From assembly GCA_018242105.1 (NCBI GenBank), contig JAFECP010000007.1, forward strand, positions 1 through 64,000: DNA of 64,000 bases, given 5' to 3'. Positions 8,041-17,706 of this stretch are shown in pieces. The notes below the pieces were generated by a model, which saw only the letters and a program-made list of their open reading frames with translations, had not been told where the DNA came from and did no database searches. The number at the start of each line of letters is the position of its first letter. Positions within the stretch are counted from its first letter, which is position 1. Source of the stretch: Pseudomonadota bacterium. Lineage in GTDB: Bacteria > Pseudomonadota > Alphaproteobacteria > Micropepsales > Micropepsaceae. Made by a program: the position numbers and the translations under genes.

Positions 8041-9546
8041 ATGTTGAACAAGACAGCCACGCTTCTGCTGGCGTCGCTTCTGCTGTTTCCAGCTCAGGCC
8101 ATCGCACAACCAACTGTCAGCGTCGATACAGGCACGCTCCGGGGAACCGAGGATGGCGCACTTCGCATCTTCAAAGGCATTCCTTATGCGAGCCCGCCCG
8201 TCGGGAGTTTGCGCTGGGAACCGCCTGCGAAGCCTGCGCACTGGGCCGGAACGCGCGATGCTTCCGCATTCGGCGCCGTGTGCCCGCAGCCAGCACAGCC
8301 CGATAGGAAAATGGCATCAGGCAACCAGAAACAAAGCGAAGATTGCCTGTTTGCGAACATATGGAGCTTCAAGGACGCCAGGAATGCGCCGGTCATGGTC
8401 TGGATTCACGGCGGCGCATTGCGCGTCGGTTCCGGCTCCGCAAAATTTTACGACGGATCGGACTTCGCCAAGGACGGCGTGATTCTTGTTACGTTCAATT
8501 ATCGTCTTGGTGCGCTGGGTTTCTTCGCGCATCCCGCGCTGACCAAGGCGGCGGGGCCCGACGCACCGCTCGCCAATTACGGCATCATGGACCAGATCGC
8601 CATGCTGCGCTGGGTCAAGCGGAACATCGCTGCATTCGGGGGCGATCCGGACAACGTCACGATCTTCGGTGAATCCGCGGGTGGATCGAGCATACTTGCG
8701 CTTCTGACTGTTCCGCCGGCCAAAGGTCTCTTCGCCAAAGCCATCGTGGAGTCCGGCGGCGGCTGGCAAGCGGGAAAGACATTGGCGGACGCAGAAGCAA
8801 CGGGCGTCTCTCTTGCCAAATCTGCGGGCCTCGGCCCAGACGCAACCCTTGCGCAGCTACGCGCCTTGCCGCCGCAGAAACTGTTTGCGTTGCCGTTCAA
8901 GATCGGAGGTCTCGGCCCCTTCGTCGATGGCAGACTCATCAAGCAGAGCGTTCCCGCAGCGTTCGCTGCCGGAGACGAGACCGACGTGCCGCTCATCATT
9001 GGCTCGAACAGCTACGAAGCTTCGCTATTGAAAACGTTCAAGATCGCGCCTGACGCGATCGTCGCGCGCATACCCCCGGTAGCGCGGCCCCTCTACCCGG
9101 CGGACGTGCAGGTAGCTGCGGACGATGTCTTCACCGATAGCGTGATGGGCGCGCCCGCGCGCTGGATTGCCGCTGAGGCGTCGTCCGGCGCGCCCTCATG
9201 GCTCTATCATTTCTCCTATGTGTCCACCGCGCGCCGCGGGAAAGTTCCGGGAGCAGCACATGGCAGCGAGATTCCTTTCGTGTTCGGAAGCTGGCCGGAG
9301 ATATTCCGGCAATTCGCGTCTCCCGAAGATGAATCGATGGAAAAGACGATGCATGCGTGTTGGGTTTCGTTTGCCAAAAGTGGCAAACCGGCATGCGGCG
9401 ATAAAGCGTGGCCAGCCTACAGCGCGCAAAGCGATACGATGATGGAGTTCGCAACCGCATCGGGGCCGCACAGGACATTTCGCAAGGCACAATACGATAG
9501 TTTGCAGCAGGTTCTCCTGCGGCGTAAGGCGGGAGACGGCGAATGA
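8041..9546 (+). CDS. Secreted type-B carboxylesterase
   Basis: 501 aa with a clear Sec signal peptide (hydrophobic residues 5-20, cleavage after AIAQ). This is the type-B carboxylesterase/lipase fold: an early FKGIPYASPPVG block, oxyanion-hole HGGAL, nucleophile elbow GESAGGSS (Ser at about residue 220), and catalytic His in PGAAHGSEIPFVFG. It hydrolyses carboxylic esters in the periplasm or outside the cell. A GAAGAAGGGA ribosome-binding site precedes the ATG. It is first in a five-gene operon whose first four genes overlap by 4 bases, so its product is probably imported and processed by the following gene products. Confidence 0.94.
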   Translation: MLNKTATLLLASLLLFPAQAIAQPTVSVDTGTLRGTEDGALRIFKGIPYASPPVGSLRWEPPAKPAHWAGTRDASAFGAVCPQPAQPDRKMASGNQKQSEDCLFANIWSFKDARNAPVMVWIHGGALRVGSGSAKFYDGSDFAKDGVILVTFNYRLGALGFFAHPALTKAAGPDAPLANYGIMDQIAMLRWVKRNIAAFGGDPDNVTIFGESAGGSSILALLTVPPAKGLFAKAIVESGGGWQAGKTLADAEATGVSLAKSAGLGPDATLAQLRALPPQKLFALPFKIGGLGPFVDGRLIKQSVPAAFAAGDETDVPLIIGSNSYEASLLKTFKIAPDAIVARIPPVARPLYPADVQVAADDVFTDSVMGAPARWIAAEASSGAPSWLYHFSYVSTARRGKVPGAAHGSEIPFVFGSWPEIFRQFASPEDESMEKTMHACWVSFAKSGKPACGDKAWPAYSAQSDTMMEFATASGPHRTFRKAQYDSLQQVLLRRKAGDGE

Positions 9547-10844
9547 ATGCGTTGACGGCAGGCGAGATCGCGGCGCTCGCCGCTGAAGCCTATACATTCG
9601 GCTTCCCCACGCTTGAAATGCAGCGAGTGCGTTACAGCACCGTCTTTGGGCAGCAGACGCGCGGACGTGTGCCGATGAACACATTTCGGCACGGCCGCAA
9701 ACTCATCTCCGCCGATTTGCGCGAGGTGACGGCGCCAAACAACGACACGATATACTCAAGCGCCTGGCTCGATCTTTCGGCGGGGCCAATACGGCTTTCC
9801 ATCCCGGCGACGGAAGATCGCTACTATAGTTTCGCGTTCATGGATTTCTTCACGAATGTGTTTGCCATCCTGGGGCGGCGCAACAAGCCCGGCGGCAACG
9901 TCTCTTGTTTCATCGCCGGCCCCGATTGGAAGGGGCAGCCGCCCCAGGGTGTTGAGTTCATTCGCTCACCCACCAACGCGGTATGGCTGCTCGCGCGCTT
10001 TCTGGTGGATGGCCCGGACGATGTCCCGGCAGTGAACATGTTGCAGGATGGTTCAGTGCTCACACCTTCCGCTGTTGTGACAGACGGACAACGTATCGAG
10101 CGCCAGAAACTCGTCGTGAATGCAGCCATCGATGATCCGGCGCATCTGTTCGGCGCATTGAACAGTGCGCTGGCCGAGAACCCGCCCCCTGCGAGAGATG
10201 CAGAGGTGTTGAAACGTATCGCCGCCATCGGTGTTGCGCCGGGCAGACCTTTTCACGTTGAAAATGCTCTGCATGCCGAAGCGCTGTTGCGCGGCGTGGA
10301 AGATGCACGGGCGCGGCTGAAACATGACGTGCGCGCGTTGCGCCACGCCGAACGGCCCGGCGATTGGTGCTTCCCTGCGAGCGAGATCGGCGATTTCAAA
10401 ACCAACTACTGGTTGCGTGCGATCGTGGCGCTGGCGGGCCTGGCGGCGCTGCCGCCCGCCGAAGCGATGTATCTTTCCACCATCGCCGACGGGGCGGGCG
10501 CACCACTTCATGGCGCGAACCGCTACTCCTTGCGCTTTCCAAAAGACGGAATGCCGCCGGCACACGCTTTCTGGTCGATCACGCTCTATGAAATCGATAC
10601 TGAAGGCCGCGCCTGGTTCGCCAGGAACGGTCTCAAACGGTATTCCATCGGAGACCGTACGCCCGGTCTCAAATACGAGACCGACGGTTCGCTGACGATA
10701 GAGATCGCGCGGGAATGGAACGATCCAGCCAACGTCTTGCCTGCGCCGGAGGGACCGTTCTTCCTGTCTTTGCGCGTCTATGAGCCGGGCACGGCGCTGC
10801 TCGATGGCACCCACATGCCGCCGCCGGTCGTGCTCCAATCATGA
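9543..10844 (+). CDS. DUF1254/DUF1214 domain protein
   Basis: 433 aa, starting inside the esterase stop (ATGA). The N-terminal part (~20-150) is DUF1254, recognisable by APNNDTIYSSAWLDL and YYSFAFMDFFTN; the C-terminal part (~320-430) is DUF1214, with PLHGANRYSLRF, AFWSITLYE and the usual closing PEGPFFLSLRVYEP. Known family members occur alone or in catabolic operons and their biochemistry is poorly defined. No signal peptide is visible here, unlike many relatives. Placement between an esterase and a transporter suggests a role in the same pathway, but I cannot assign a reaction. Confidence 0.9.
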   Translation: MNALTAGEIAALAAEAYTFGFPTLEMQRVRYSTVFGQQTRGRVPMNTFRHGRKLISADLREVTAPNNDTIYSSAWLDLSAGPIRLSIPATEDRYYSFAFMDFFTNVFAILGRRNKPGGNVSCFIAGPDWKGQPPQGVEFIRSPTNAVWLLARFLVDGPDDVPAVNMLQDGSVLTPSAVVTDGQRIERQKLVVNAAIDDPAHLFGALNSALAENPPPARDAEVLKRIAAIGVAPGRPFHVENALHAEALLRGVEDARARLKHDVRALRHAERPGDWCFPASEIGDFKTNYWLRAIVALAGLAALPPAEAMYLSTIADGAGAPLHGANRYSLRFPKDGMPPAHAFWSITLYEIDTEGRAWFARNGLKRYSIGDRTPGLKYETDGSLTIEIAREWNDPANVLPAPEGPFFLSLRVYEPGTALLDGTHMPPPVVLQS

Positions 10845-12160
10845 ATCAAGAGGTGACCGTGTCTCATCCGGATCACGCGCAGACCGGTGCAAAACCGGCC
10901 ACGCGATACTATCTGCTCGCGCTTCTCACCTTGGCCTATGCGTTTGCCCATATCGACCGCAGCATAGTCAGCGTGCTCTTGCCGTCGATCAAACTTGAAT
11001 TCGGCGTGAGCGATACCGCGCTTGCCTTCCTTTCCGGCTTCGCGTTCGTGGCCTTCTTTATCCTTCTGGGCATTCCCATTGCGGTTTGGGCAGATAGAGG
11101 CAGCCGGCGGAACATCATCGCGCTTTCGATTGCCCTGTGGAGCGCGATGACCGCGCTCTGTGGCGCGGCCGCAAGCTTTGCGCAGCTTGCGCTGGCGCGC
11201 ATCGGCGTTGGCGTTGGCGAGGCGGGATTGACGCCCGCCACGCATTCGATCCTTTCCGATCTTTTTCCGCCGAAGGAACGCGCCTTCGCGATGGGCCTAT
11301 ATTCGTCCGGCGTCTATATCGGCCTGTTATTCGGCCTTTCGATGGGCGGTTATCTCGCCCAGCATCTGGGATGGCGCGAAACCTTTGTGATTGCGGGCCT
11401 GCCAGGACTGGCCGTGGCTATCCTTTTGCGGCTGACGAGCAACGAACCGCAACGCGGACACCGTGACGACAGCCTATCGTCGATCGATGGCTATCCGAAA
11501 CTGCCTGCGGTTCTGCGCTATCTATGGCAGACGCGTGCGGCGCGTTACACCTTCCTTGGAATCGCCCTTTGCGCCATGTCCACACAGACACAAGCGGTGT
11601 GGCTGCCATCGTTCCTTACGCGCTCGCATCATCTGTCGATCGCAATGGCAGGCCTGATGATGGGTATGGCTGCAGGCATCGGCGGCGCGATCGGCACGAT
11701 CGGAGGTGGGCGCCTTTCCGATTTTCTAGGCGCGCGCGACGAGCGCTGGCGGCTATGGATCGTGACCATTGCGATGCTGCTGGCGCCGGTTTGTTTTCTG
11801 TCGGTGCTGTTCGTTCAGAACATCGCCGTTCTTGTCGCGACGATGACGTTGGGAGCGACATTCAGCGCCGTCCATCTGGCACCGACATCGGCGGTGATTC
11901 AAAATTTGACGCCGCTCAGAATGCGCGCGCGCGCCTCGGCACTCGCGATCTTCATGATCAATCTCCTGGGTCTTGGCGCGGGTCCGCTGATTGTGGGACG
12001 GCTCAGCGACCGTCTGCGGCCCGTCTTCGGCGACGATAGCCTTCGTTATGCACTGACGCCGGTGATCCTGTTCACGCTTCTCTCGGCAGCCGTCTATTTT
12101 ATCGCGGGAAAGCAGCTTGGCGAGCATGCCAAACGCACCGCGCAAATCAGGGGATCATGA
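10841..12160 (+). CDS. MFS transporter, spinster-like
   Basis: 439 aa with about 12 predicted membrane segments. The opening segment with AFAHIDRSIVSVLLPSIK, the loop ADRGSRRNIIAL and GVGEAGLTPATHSILSDLFP (helices 2-5) are characteristic of the spinster-like/anion:cation symporter group of the major facilitator superfamily. It should move a small, probably acidic or amphipathic solute across the inner membrane. It overlaps the DUF1254 stop by 4 bases and the next gene by 4, so it belongs to the same catabolic operon and likely imports the product released by the secreted esterase. Confidence 0.92.
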   Translation: MNQEVTVSHPDHAQTGAKPATRYYLLALLTLAYAFAHIDRSIVSVLLPSIKLEFGVSDTALAFLSGFAFVAFFILLGIPIAVWADRGSRRNIIALSIALWSAMTALCGAAASFAQLALARIGVGVGEAGLTPATHSILSDLFPPKERAFAMGLYSSGVYIGLLFGLSMGGYLAQHLGWRETFVIAGLPGLAVAILLRLTSNEPQRGHRDDSLSSIDGYPKLPAVLRYLWQTRAARYTFLGIALCAMSTQTQAVWLPSFLTRSHHLSIAMAGLMMGMAAGIGGAIGTIGGGRLSDFLGARDERWRLWIVTIAMLLAPVCFLSVLFVQNIAVLVATMTLGATFSAVHLAPTSAVIQNLTPLRMRARASALAIFMINLLGLGAGPLIVGRLSDRLRPVFGDDSLRYALTPVILFTLLSAAVYFIAGKQLGEHAKRTAQIRGS

Positions 12161-13122
12161 TGAAGCAGTTGATTGTGGCGCTTGCGCTGTCTGCGTTCGG
12201 CATGCCGAATGTCGCGGCGGCTGATACGGCCAGATGCACCGCGCACCCGATCGCTTCGGGTTATGGCGCGGACGGCCCCTACAAGGCTGAAACAAAGACA
12301 TTGGCCAATCCGGGCGATGCCAATGATGAGATGACGATCTATCTGCCCCAAGGCGCGCGCGGGCCGCGCCCGGTGATCTTCTTCGGGCATGGTTTTGGCC
12401 CCGGCAGAACCGAGACCTATGCCGACATCATCCAGCACATGGTGAGCAAGGGTGATATCGTGGTGTTCTCGACCTATCCGATGCGCGGCGTCACGATCGA
12501 CCAGCGCTATGACAGCCTGTGGCAAGGTTTTGAAGCGGCGGCCGCACAATTTTCCGCGCAGATGGATTTGAGTCGCGTCGCCTTCATCGGCCATTCCTTC
12601 GGCGGCGGCGCAGTGCCCGCCATGGCCTATAAAGGGCTCGTCGAAAAGGGATGGGGAAAGAATGGCGTGTTCCTGATGGAGCTTGCGCCATGGTATTCCT
12701 ATCAGATCACCAACGCGCAGATTGCAGCGCTGCCCGCACAAGCCGTTCAGTTTATCGAGGTTTATGATAACGACGAGGTGAACGATCACCGCATGGCAAT
12801 CGACCTCTACAACGCAAGCCATGCGACGGATCGCTTCTATTTTCTCACACAGTCCAGCGAAGCTTGCAATTTCACGGCGGACCACGCCACGCCGGGGCGC
12901 AACGGCTCGCTTTTGCAAAAGCAGTATGCGTTTTCAAAACCATTCGATGCGCTTGCGGATTGGGTGTTCAATGGCAACGCCGCCGCGCACACGGCATTGG
13001 ACAAGATGGGCGAAGCGAGCCCCGAATATCAGCCATTGCGGCGTAGCGACACACCCAAACCAGATCATCCGGAAGACTTCTATCGCCAGCCTTGGACAAA
13101 TCCCAAGAACCCCCGTTCGTGA
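12157..13122 (+). CDS. Secreted alpha/beta hydrolase, chlorophyllase/dienelactone-hydrolase-like
   Basis: 321 aa with an N-terminal signal peptide (MKQLIVALALSAFG to AAADT). The alpha/beta-hydrolase core is visible: strand and oxyanion loop VIFFGHGFG, nucleophile elbow GHSFGGGA (Ser at about residue 148), acid in the VYDNDEVNDH region, and C-terminal catalytic-His candidates. It overlaps the MFS stop by 4 bases (ATGATGA start region). A second secreted hydrolase in the operon suggests a substrate with two hydrolysable bonds. The true substrate is unknown. Confidence 0.88.
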   Translation: MMKQLIVALALSAFGMPNVAAADTARCTAHPIASGYGADGPYKAETKTLANPGDANDEMTIYLPQGARGPRPVIFFGHGFGPGRTETYADIIQHMVSKGDIVVFSTYPMRGVTIDQRYDSLWQGFEAAAAQFSAQMDLSRVAFIGHSFGGGAVPAMAYKGLVEKGWGKNGVFLMELAPWYSYQITNAQIAALPAQAVQFIEVYDNDEVNDHRMAIDLYNASHATDRFYFLTQSSEACNFTADHATPGRNGSLLQKQYAFSKPFDALADWVFNGNAAAHTALDKMGEASPEYQPLRRSDTPKPDHPEDFYRQPWTNPKNPRS

Positions 13123-13199
13123 TCGCGATACACACTGGCGCAGAAAGGAGATCGTGAAGGAATTCGAGTCTTATTGCCCGACACCGTTACGGCGCTGAC

Positions 13200-14009
13200 A
13201 TGACCTATCAAGACGTTATTTTTGAGAAGCACGGAGCGGCGGCGCTGTTGACCTTCAACAGGCCGGCCAAGCTGAACGCAATCTCTCCGAGTCTGCGCAA
13301 CGAAACGATTGAAGCGATCGGCGAAGCACGCGCAGACGATTCCATTCGCGCGCTGGTGATCACGGGTGCAGGACGTGGGTTTTGCTCCGGTGCAGATCTT
13401 TCGGTGGCGCAATCGGGAATTAGGGGCACCCTCCCGCCGCCTGCGACGCAAGAAGAGCGTTTGGACGAAGACGGATGGATGGGGCGATGGGCCAAGATGT
13501 GGCAGGCTTTCGACAAGCCCATCGTCGCGGCGGTAAATGGTATCGCCGCCGGTGCGGGCATGAGCACAGCGCTGGCCGCCGATCTGCGCATCGGTTCGGA
13601 GCGGGCGCGATTCAGGACAATGTTCATAGAGCGCAATCTCTCGCCTGACAGCGGCATGAGCTATTTTCTTCCTCGCATTGCCGGATATTCACGCGCGGCC
13701 GACCTGATTTTCACAAGCCGTGAGGTGGATGCGCAGGAGGCCTATCGACTTGGCATCATCGACCGATTGGTCGAGCATGACCGGCTCATCGAAGCGTCTT
13801 TGGCGCTCGCCAGGGAAATAGCGCAGTGGCCGCCGCTGGCGATGCGGGCCTCCAAGCGTGTGCTGCAGCGCAACTTCGACGCCGACCTCGATAGCGCCGT
13901 GCGGAATGAGGCAGCAGGCCTGGCCTTGGCACGCCGGGCGACGGAAGACACAAAAGAATCCCTTCTGGCTTTCACGGAAAAGCGCCGGCCAAACTTCACC
14001 GGCAAATAG
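13200..14009 (+). CDS. Enoyl-CoA hydratase/isomerase, PaaG-like
   Basis: 269 aa, crotonase fold. The oxyanion-hole segments are AGRGFCSGADLS and NGIAAGAGMSTALAAD; the active-site stretch NLSPDSGMSYFLPRIAG resembles PaaG-type isomerases, which use Asp at the second acid position. It would isomerise or hydrate an unsaturated (aryl- or alkyl-) CoA. It lies 77 bp after the hydrolase and is either the last gene of that operon or the edge of the aryl-CoA cluster that follows. A strong AAAGGAG sequence at 13144-13150 lies 50 bp upstream of the ATG rather than next to it. Confidence 0.92.
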   Translation: MTYQDVIFEKHGAAALLTFNRPAKLNAISPSLRNETIEAIGEARADDSIRALVITGAGRGFCSGADLSVAQSGIRGTLPPPATQEERLDEDGWMGRWAKMWQAFDKPIVAAVNGIAAGAGMSTALAADLRIGSERARFRTMFIERNLSPDSGMSYFLPRIAGYSRAADLIFTSREVDAQEAYRLGIIDRLVEHDRLIEASLALAREIAQWPPLAMRASKRVLQRNFDADLDSAVRNEAAGLALARRATEDTKESLLAFTEKRRPNFTGK

Positions 14010-14092
14010 GGCGATGGCTATACGTTTCTATCTATTTCACCGGACGGCAGACCAAGCCGGTGCTCGCGCTCCGGCGAATTTCGAAGCCCGCA

Positions 14093-16432
14093 TCATTTCC
14101 CGTGCCGGGGTTTCGCCTTGCGCTGAAGATCCGCCTGTTTCTGCCGCGTGCGCTCAGCTTCGCGTAGCGCCTGCGCAGCGCCGGGCATGTATTGCTTGGG
14201 TACCCAATGCGAGGTGACGCCGTACCAGGCAGCCGCTTTCAAGGTGAAATAGGGATCGGTCAGATGCGGCCGCGCCAGCGCGACAAGATCGGCCCGGCGG
14301 CAGGCGATGATCGTGTTTACTTGCGACGGTTCTGTAATCGCTCCAACTGCCATCGTCTTGATGCGCGCGACATTGCGGATGCTTTCGGCGAATTGCACCT
14401 GATACATGCGGCCATAGACGGGCTTCTGTTCTGGCACGGTCTGGCCCGATGAGGTGCTGACAAGATCGCAGCCCGCAACCTCGAAAGCGCGGACGGTGGC
14501 GAGCACATCGTCTTCGGTGATACCGCCGGGCGCCCAATCGCTCGCGGAAATACGGATCGACATGGGCTTCGCCTCTGGCCACGCCGCTCGCATTGCCGCA
14601 AACACTTCCAATGGATAGCGCAAGCGGTTCTCGATGGGGCCGCCATATTCATCCTTGCGCTTGTTGGTGAGCGGTGACAGGAAACTTGCGAACAGATAAC
14701 CATGTGCGCAATGCAGTTCGAGCATATCGAAGCCCGCGCGATCCGCGCGCTGCGCCGCCTGCACGAAATCGGCCTTGATGCGGTCCATCATCGCGCGATC
14801 CAGCTCGGCGGGGATGGCGCTGATGCCTTCAAGGTAAGGCAATGGCGACGCGGAATAGAGCGGCCAATTCCCATCGACAGCAAGCAGCGGATGATCCGCC
14901 TCTTCCCAGCCGAGCTGCGTGGAGCCTTTGCGGCCCGCATGGCCAAGCTGCATGCAGATCTTCACCGGCGTCTCGGCATGGACGAAATCGACGATGCGTT
15001 TCCAGCCGCGTCCCTGCTCGTCGTTCCACAATCCGGTGCAGCCCGGTGAGATGCGCGAATCCGCCGACGGGCACGTCATCTCCACATACATCAATCCCGG
15101 CCCACCCATGGCACGGGACGTGTAATGCGTGAAATGCCAATCGTTCGGCACACCATCGAGAGCGGAATACTGATCCATCGGTGAGACGACGACGCGATTG
15201 GCCAGTTTCATCCCGCGAAGCTTGAGCGGCGTGAACATCGGCGTGGGCCGGCGCTTGCGGCAATCGATGCCGGTTTCCTCGAAATAGGTTTGGTACCACT
15301 CGTCTTCGAAGGCGCGGACGAAGGTTTCGTCGCGGATCAGCAGATTATCCCAGGTAATGCTCTTCGCGCGGCACATAACGACCATCGCGAACTGCATCGG
15401 CTTCATGTCATTCGAGCGTTCCATGTGCTCGAACCATGCGAGGCTGACATCGGCGTTGTGCTGGGTGATCTGCACTTCGGTGCGGCGCGCCTTGTCATAA
15501 GCGCGGAACGCAGCTTCGACGGATTCGCCGCCATGGGCGACCAGCGCGTCGGACAGCGCAATGGCGGATTCCATCGCCAGCTTGGTGCCGGAGCCGATGG
15601 AGAAATGGGCCGTCGCCTTCGCATCGCCCAGAAGCACGATATTCTTGTGCCACCAGTGCTCACAGAAAATGCGCGGGAAGTTGCGCCAGAGCGAACGGTT
15701 GGTGATAAGCGGGTGTCCTTCCAGCTCCTCCGCGAAAATCGTCTCCAGCTTCCGCGCGCTTTCTTCCTCACCCAGCTTGTCGAACCCGAGCGCAGTCCAG
15801 GTCTTCGGGCCCATCTCCATCACCCAGGTCGAGCAGCCCGGCTCGTATTGATAAGTGTGCGCGCAGATCAAGCCATGCTCAGTCTGTTTGAAGAAGAAGG
15901 TGAAACCGTCCAGAGGTCGCGTGGAGCCGAGCCAGTTGAACTTGTTGGCTTTCAGCGACAGCGATGGTTGAAAATGCTCCTTGAAGGTTTCTCGGATGCG
16001 GCTGTTGATACCGTCCGCGCCCACGATCACATCGCAATCGGCAAAGCGGGAAAGATCGTCCACCGGCTCCTGGTAATGGATCGCGACGCCAACATCCTCA
16101 CAGCGCTTCTGCAATATCTGCAGCAGCGCGAGGCGCGAGCAGCCGGTGAAGCCGTTGCCGCCGCAGCGCATCTCACGGCCCTTGTAGCGGATGATAATGT
16201 CATCCCAATAGGCGAAGGCATCCTTGATTGCGGCATAAGACTCCGCGTCACGGCTGAGGAACTCTTCCAGCGTCTCGTCGGAGAACACCACGCCGAAACC
16301 GAACGTGTCGTCAGCGCGGTTCTGCTCATAGACATCGATCTGCCAATCGGGCCGCGCCTTCTTGGTGAGGAGCGCGAGGTAAAGCCCGCCCGGCCCACCG
16401 CCAACGACAGCAATCTTAAAATCCTTCGGCAT
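14093..16432 (-). CDS. Fused flavin monooxygenase / OYE-type reductase, aryl-CoA acting
   Basis: 779 aa, a two-domain fusion. Residues ~1-380 are a class A FAD monooxygenase: dinucleotide motif VVGGGPGGLYLAL, IVGADGINSRIR and GDAKATAHFSIGSG. Residues ~395-770 are an Old Yellow Enzyme-type FMN reductase: MKLANRVVVSPMDQYSA, HCAHGYLFASFLSP and DEYGG. The architecture and size match 2-aminobenzoyl-CoA monooxygenase/reductase, which hydroxylates and then partly reduces the ring of 2-aminobenzoyl-CoA; salicylyl-CoA 5-hydroxylase fusions look alike and cannot be excluded. It overlaps RidA by one base (TGATG). A benzoate-CoA-ligase-type gene on the divergent operon would supply the CoA ester. Confidence 0.92.
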   Translation of the reverse strand: MPKDFKIAVVGGGPGGLYLALLTKKARPDWQIDVYEQNRADDTFGFGVVFSDETLEEFLSRDAESYAAIKDAFAYWDDIIIRYKGREMRCGGNGFTGCSRLALLQILQKRCEDVGVAIHYQEPVDDLSRFADCDVIVGADGINSRIRETFKEHFQPSLSLKANKFNWLGSTRPLDGFTFFFKQTEHGLICAHTYQYEPGCSTWVMEMGPKTWTALGFDKLGEEESARKLETIFAEELEGHPLITNRSLWRNFPRIFCEHWWHKNIVLLGDAKATAHFSIGSGTKLAMESAIALSDALVAHGGESVEAAFRAYDKARRTEVQITQHNADVSLAWFEHMERSNDMKPMQFAMVVMCRAKSITWDNLLIRDETFVRAFEDEWYQTYFEETGIDCRKRRPTPMFTPLKLRGMKLANRVVVSPMDQYSALDGVPNDWHFTHYTSRAMGGPGLMYVEMTCPSADSRISPGCTGLWNDEQGRGWKRIVDFVHAETPVKICMQLGHAGRKGSTQLGWEEADHPLLAVDGNWPLYSASPLPYLEGISAIPAELDRAMMDRIKADFVQAAQRADRAGFDMLELHCAHGYLFASFLSPLTNKRKDEYGGPIENRLRYPLEVFAAMRAAWPEAKPMSIRISASDWAPGGITEDDVLATVRAFEVAGCDLVSTSSGQTVPEQKPVYGRMYQVQFAESIRNVARIKTMAVGAITEPSQVNTIIACRRADLVALARPHLTDPYFTLKAAAWYGVTSHWVPKQYMPGAAQALREAERTRQKQADLQRKAKPRHGK

Positions 16433-16824
16433 CAGCGCGGAACAACCGCAGTGGTTTCGATTTCGATCTTGGCTTGTTTTTCAACGAGGCCCGACACGAT
16501 GATAACCGCCATCGCGGGATAGTTGCGGCCCATCAATTCTTTCCACGCTGCACCCAGGTCAGCGAGTGAGGCCGTGTATTCGTCGCGGCTGGTGACGAAC
16601 CATGTCATGCGCACGATATGTTCCGGCCCCGCGCCCGCTTCCTTCAGGACTGCGAGCGTATTCAAAAGTGTCTGGCGAAACTGCGCGCCGAAATCGGATG
16701 AGCGGAACACGCCCTGCGCGTCCCAGCCGATCTGTCCCGCGACGAACACCATACGGCCTTCAGCTTCAATACCGTTGGAATATCCGCGCGGGCGCGGCCA
16801 GCCTTCGGGTTGCAATATGCGCAT
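16432..16824 (-). CDS. RidA/YjgF family enamine/imine deaminase
   Basis: 130 aa from the ATG at 16824, chosen because the RidA N-terminus (MRILQPEGWPRPRGYSNG) begins there, 2 bases after the preceding gene's stop; longer in-frame starts run antisense to nothing real and overlap the upstream hydratase. Family features include FVAGQIGWD, the LLNTLAVLKEAGA helix and VRMTWFVTSRDEY. RidA proteins hydrolyse reactive enamines and imines. The reduced product of 2-aminobenzoyl-CoA is a cyclic enamine, so this protein may catalyse or protect the deamination step. Whether it is catalytic (needs the conserved Arg) was not checked structurally. Confidence 0.9.
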   Translation of the reverse strand: MRILQPEGWPRPRGYSNGIEAEGRMVFVAGQIGWDAQGVFRSSDFGAQFRQTLLNTLAVLKEAGAGPEHIVRMTWFVTSRDEYTASLADLGAAWKELMGRNYPAMAVIIVSGLVEKQAKIEIETTAVVPR

Positions 16825-16826
16825 CG

Positions 16827-17636
16827 TCAATTCCCCTCGAACACGGGCTGTTTCTTCGCCACGAAGGCGTTGTAGGCGCGCTCGAAATCCTGCGTCTGCA
16901 TGCAGATCGCCTGCGCCTGCGCTTCGGCTTCGATCGCCATGTCCAAACTCATGCTCCATTCCATGTTGAGCTGGTTCTTGGTCATGCCGTTGGCAAAAGA
17001 CGGCCCCGCCGCGATGCGCGCGGCCCAACCCTTCGCCTCCGCGTCGAGGCCCGCGACGGGCACGATCTTGTTGAAGAAGCCCCAGCGTTCACCTTCTTCC
17101 GCGCTCATGTTGCGGCCATAGAACAGAAGCTCCGACGCGCGGCCATGGCCGATGATGCGCGGAAGGATGGCGCAAGCGCCCATATCGCAACCGGCCAATC
17201 CCACGCGGTTGAACAGGAATGCGGTCTTGGCGCCTTCCGCGGCGAGGCGGATATCGGATGCCATCGCCATAATCGCGCCGGCGCCGGCGCAAACACCGTT
17301 CACTGCGGCGATGATGGGTTGCGGACAGTTGCGCATCGCCTTCACCAGATCGCCGGTCATGCGGGTGAAGTTCATTAGCCCGATCATGTCCATCTTCACC
17401 AGCGGCCCGATGATCTCATGCACATCGCCGCCGGAGCAGAAATTGCCGCCCGCGCCGCGCATGATCACCGCCTTCACCTCCGGCACATAACCAAGCGCGC
17501 GGAACATGTCGCGCAACTCCGCATAGGATTCGAAGGTCAGTGGATTCTTGCGCTCCGGCCGGTTGAGCGTGACGGTGGCGACACCGTTCTCGAAGGCCCA
17601 CAGGAAATGTGCCGGGGCGAAGGCTTTCGGGTTCAT
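16827..17636 (-). CDS. Enoyl-CoA hydratase family protein
   Basis: 269 aa crotonase-fold enzyme, first gene of the leftward aryl-CoA operon. It has the oxyanion segments [15 protein letters not shown] and [16 protein letters not shown], and [18 protein letters not shown] at the catalytic position. It likely hydrates or hydrolytically opens a ring-reduced CoA thioester made by the monooxygenase/reductase two genes downstream. Spacing to RidA is 2 bases. It is not a close paralogue of the hydratase at 13200: the substrate-loop sequences differ clearly. Confidence 0.92.
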   Translation of the reverse strand: MNPKAFAPAHFLWAFENGVATVTLNRPERKNPLTFESYAELRDMFRALGYVPEVKAVIMRGAGGNFCSGGDVHEIIGPLVKMDMIGLMNFTRMTGDLVKAMRNCPQPIIAAVNGVCAGAGAIMAMASDIRLAAEGAKTAFLFNRVGLAGCDMGACAILPRIIGHGRASELLFYGRNMSAEEGERWGFFNKIVPVAGLDAEAKGWAARIAAGPSFANGMTKNQLNMEWSMSLDMAIEAEAQAQAICMQTQDFERAYNAFVAKKQPVFEGN

Positions 17637-17706
17637 GCTGCGCTCGCGTTTATTGCTCTGCGACAGAAGCTTAGACTAGTTTTGGGCGCAAGGGAGGCAG
17701 CCGAAA
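17637..17706. promoter_or_regulatory. Divergent control region of the aryl-CoA operons
   Basis: This 70-bp gap separates the two divergent aryl-CoA operons and must contain both promoters. A GGGAGG ribosome-binding sequence at ~17691-17696 precedes the GTG start of the SDR gene. I see no convincing operator palindrome, and no regulator gene is present in the cluster, so its control is probably encoded elsewhere. Confidence 0.45.
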
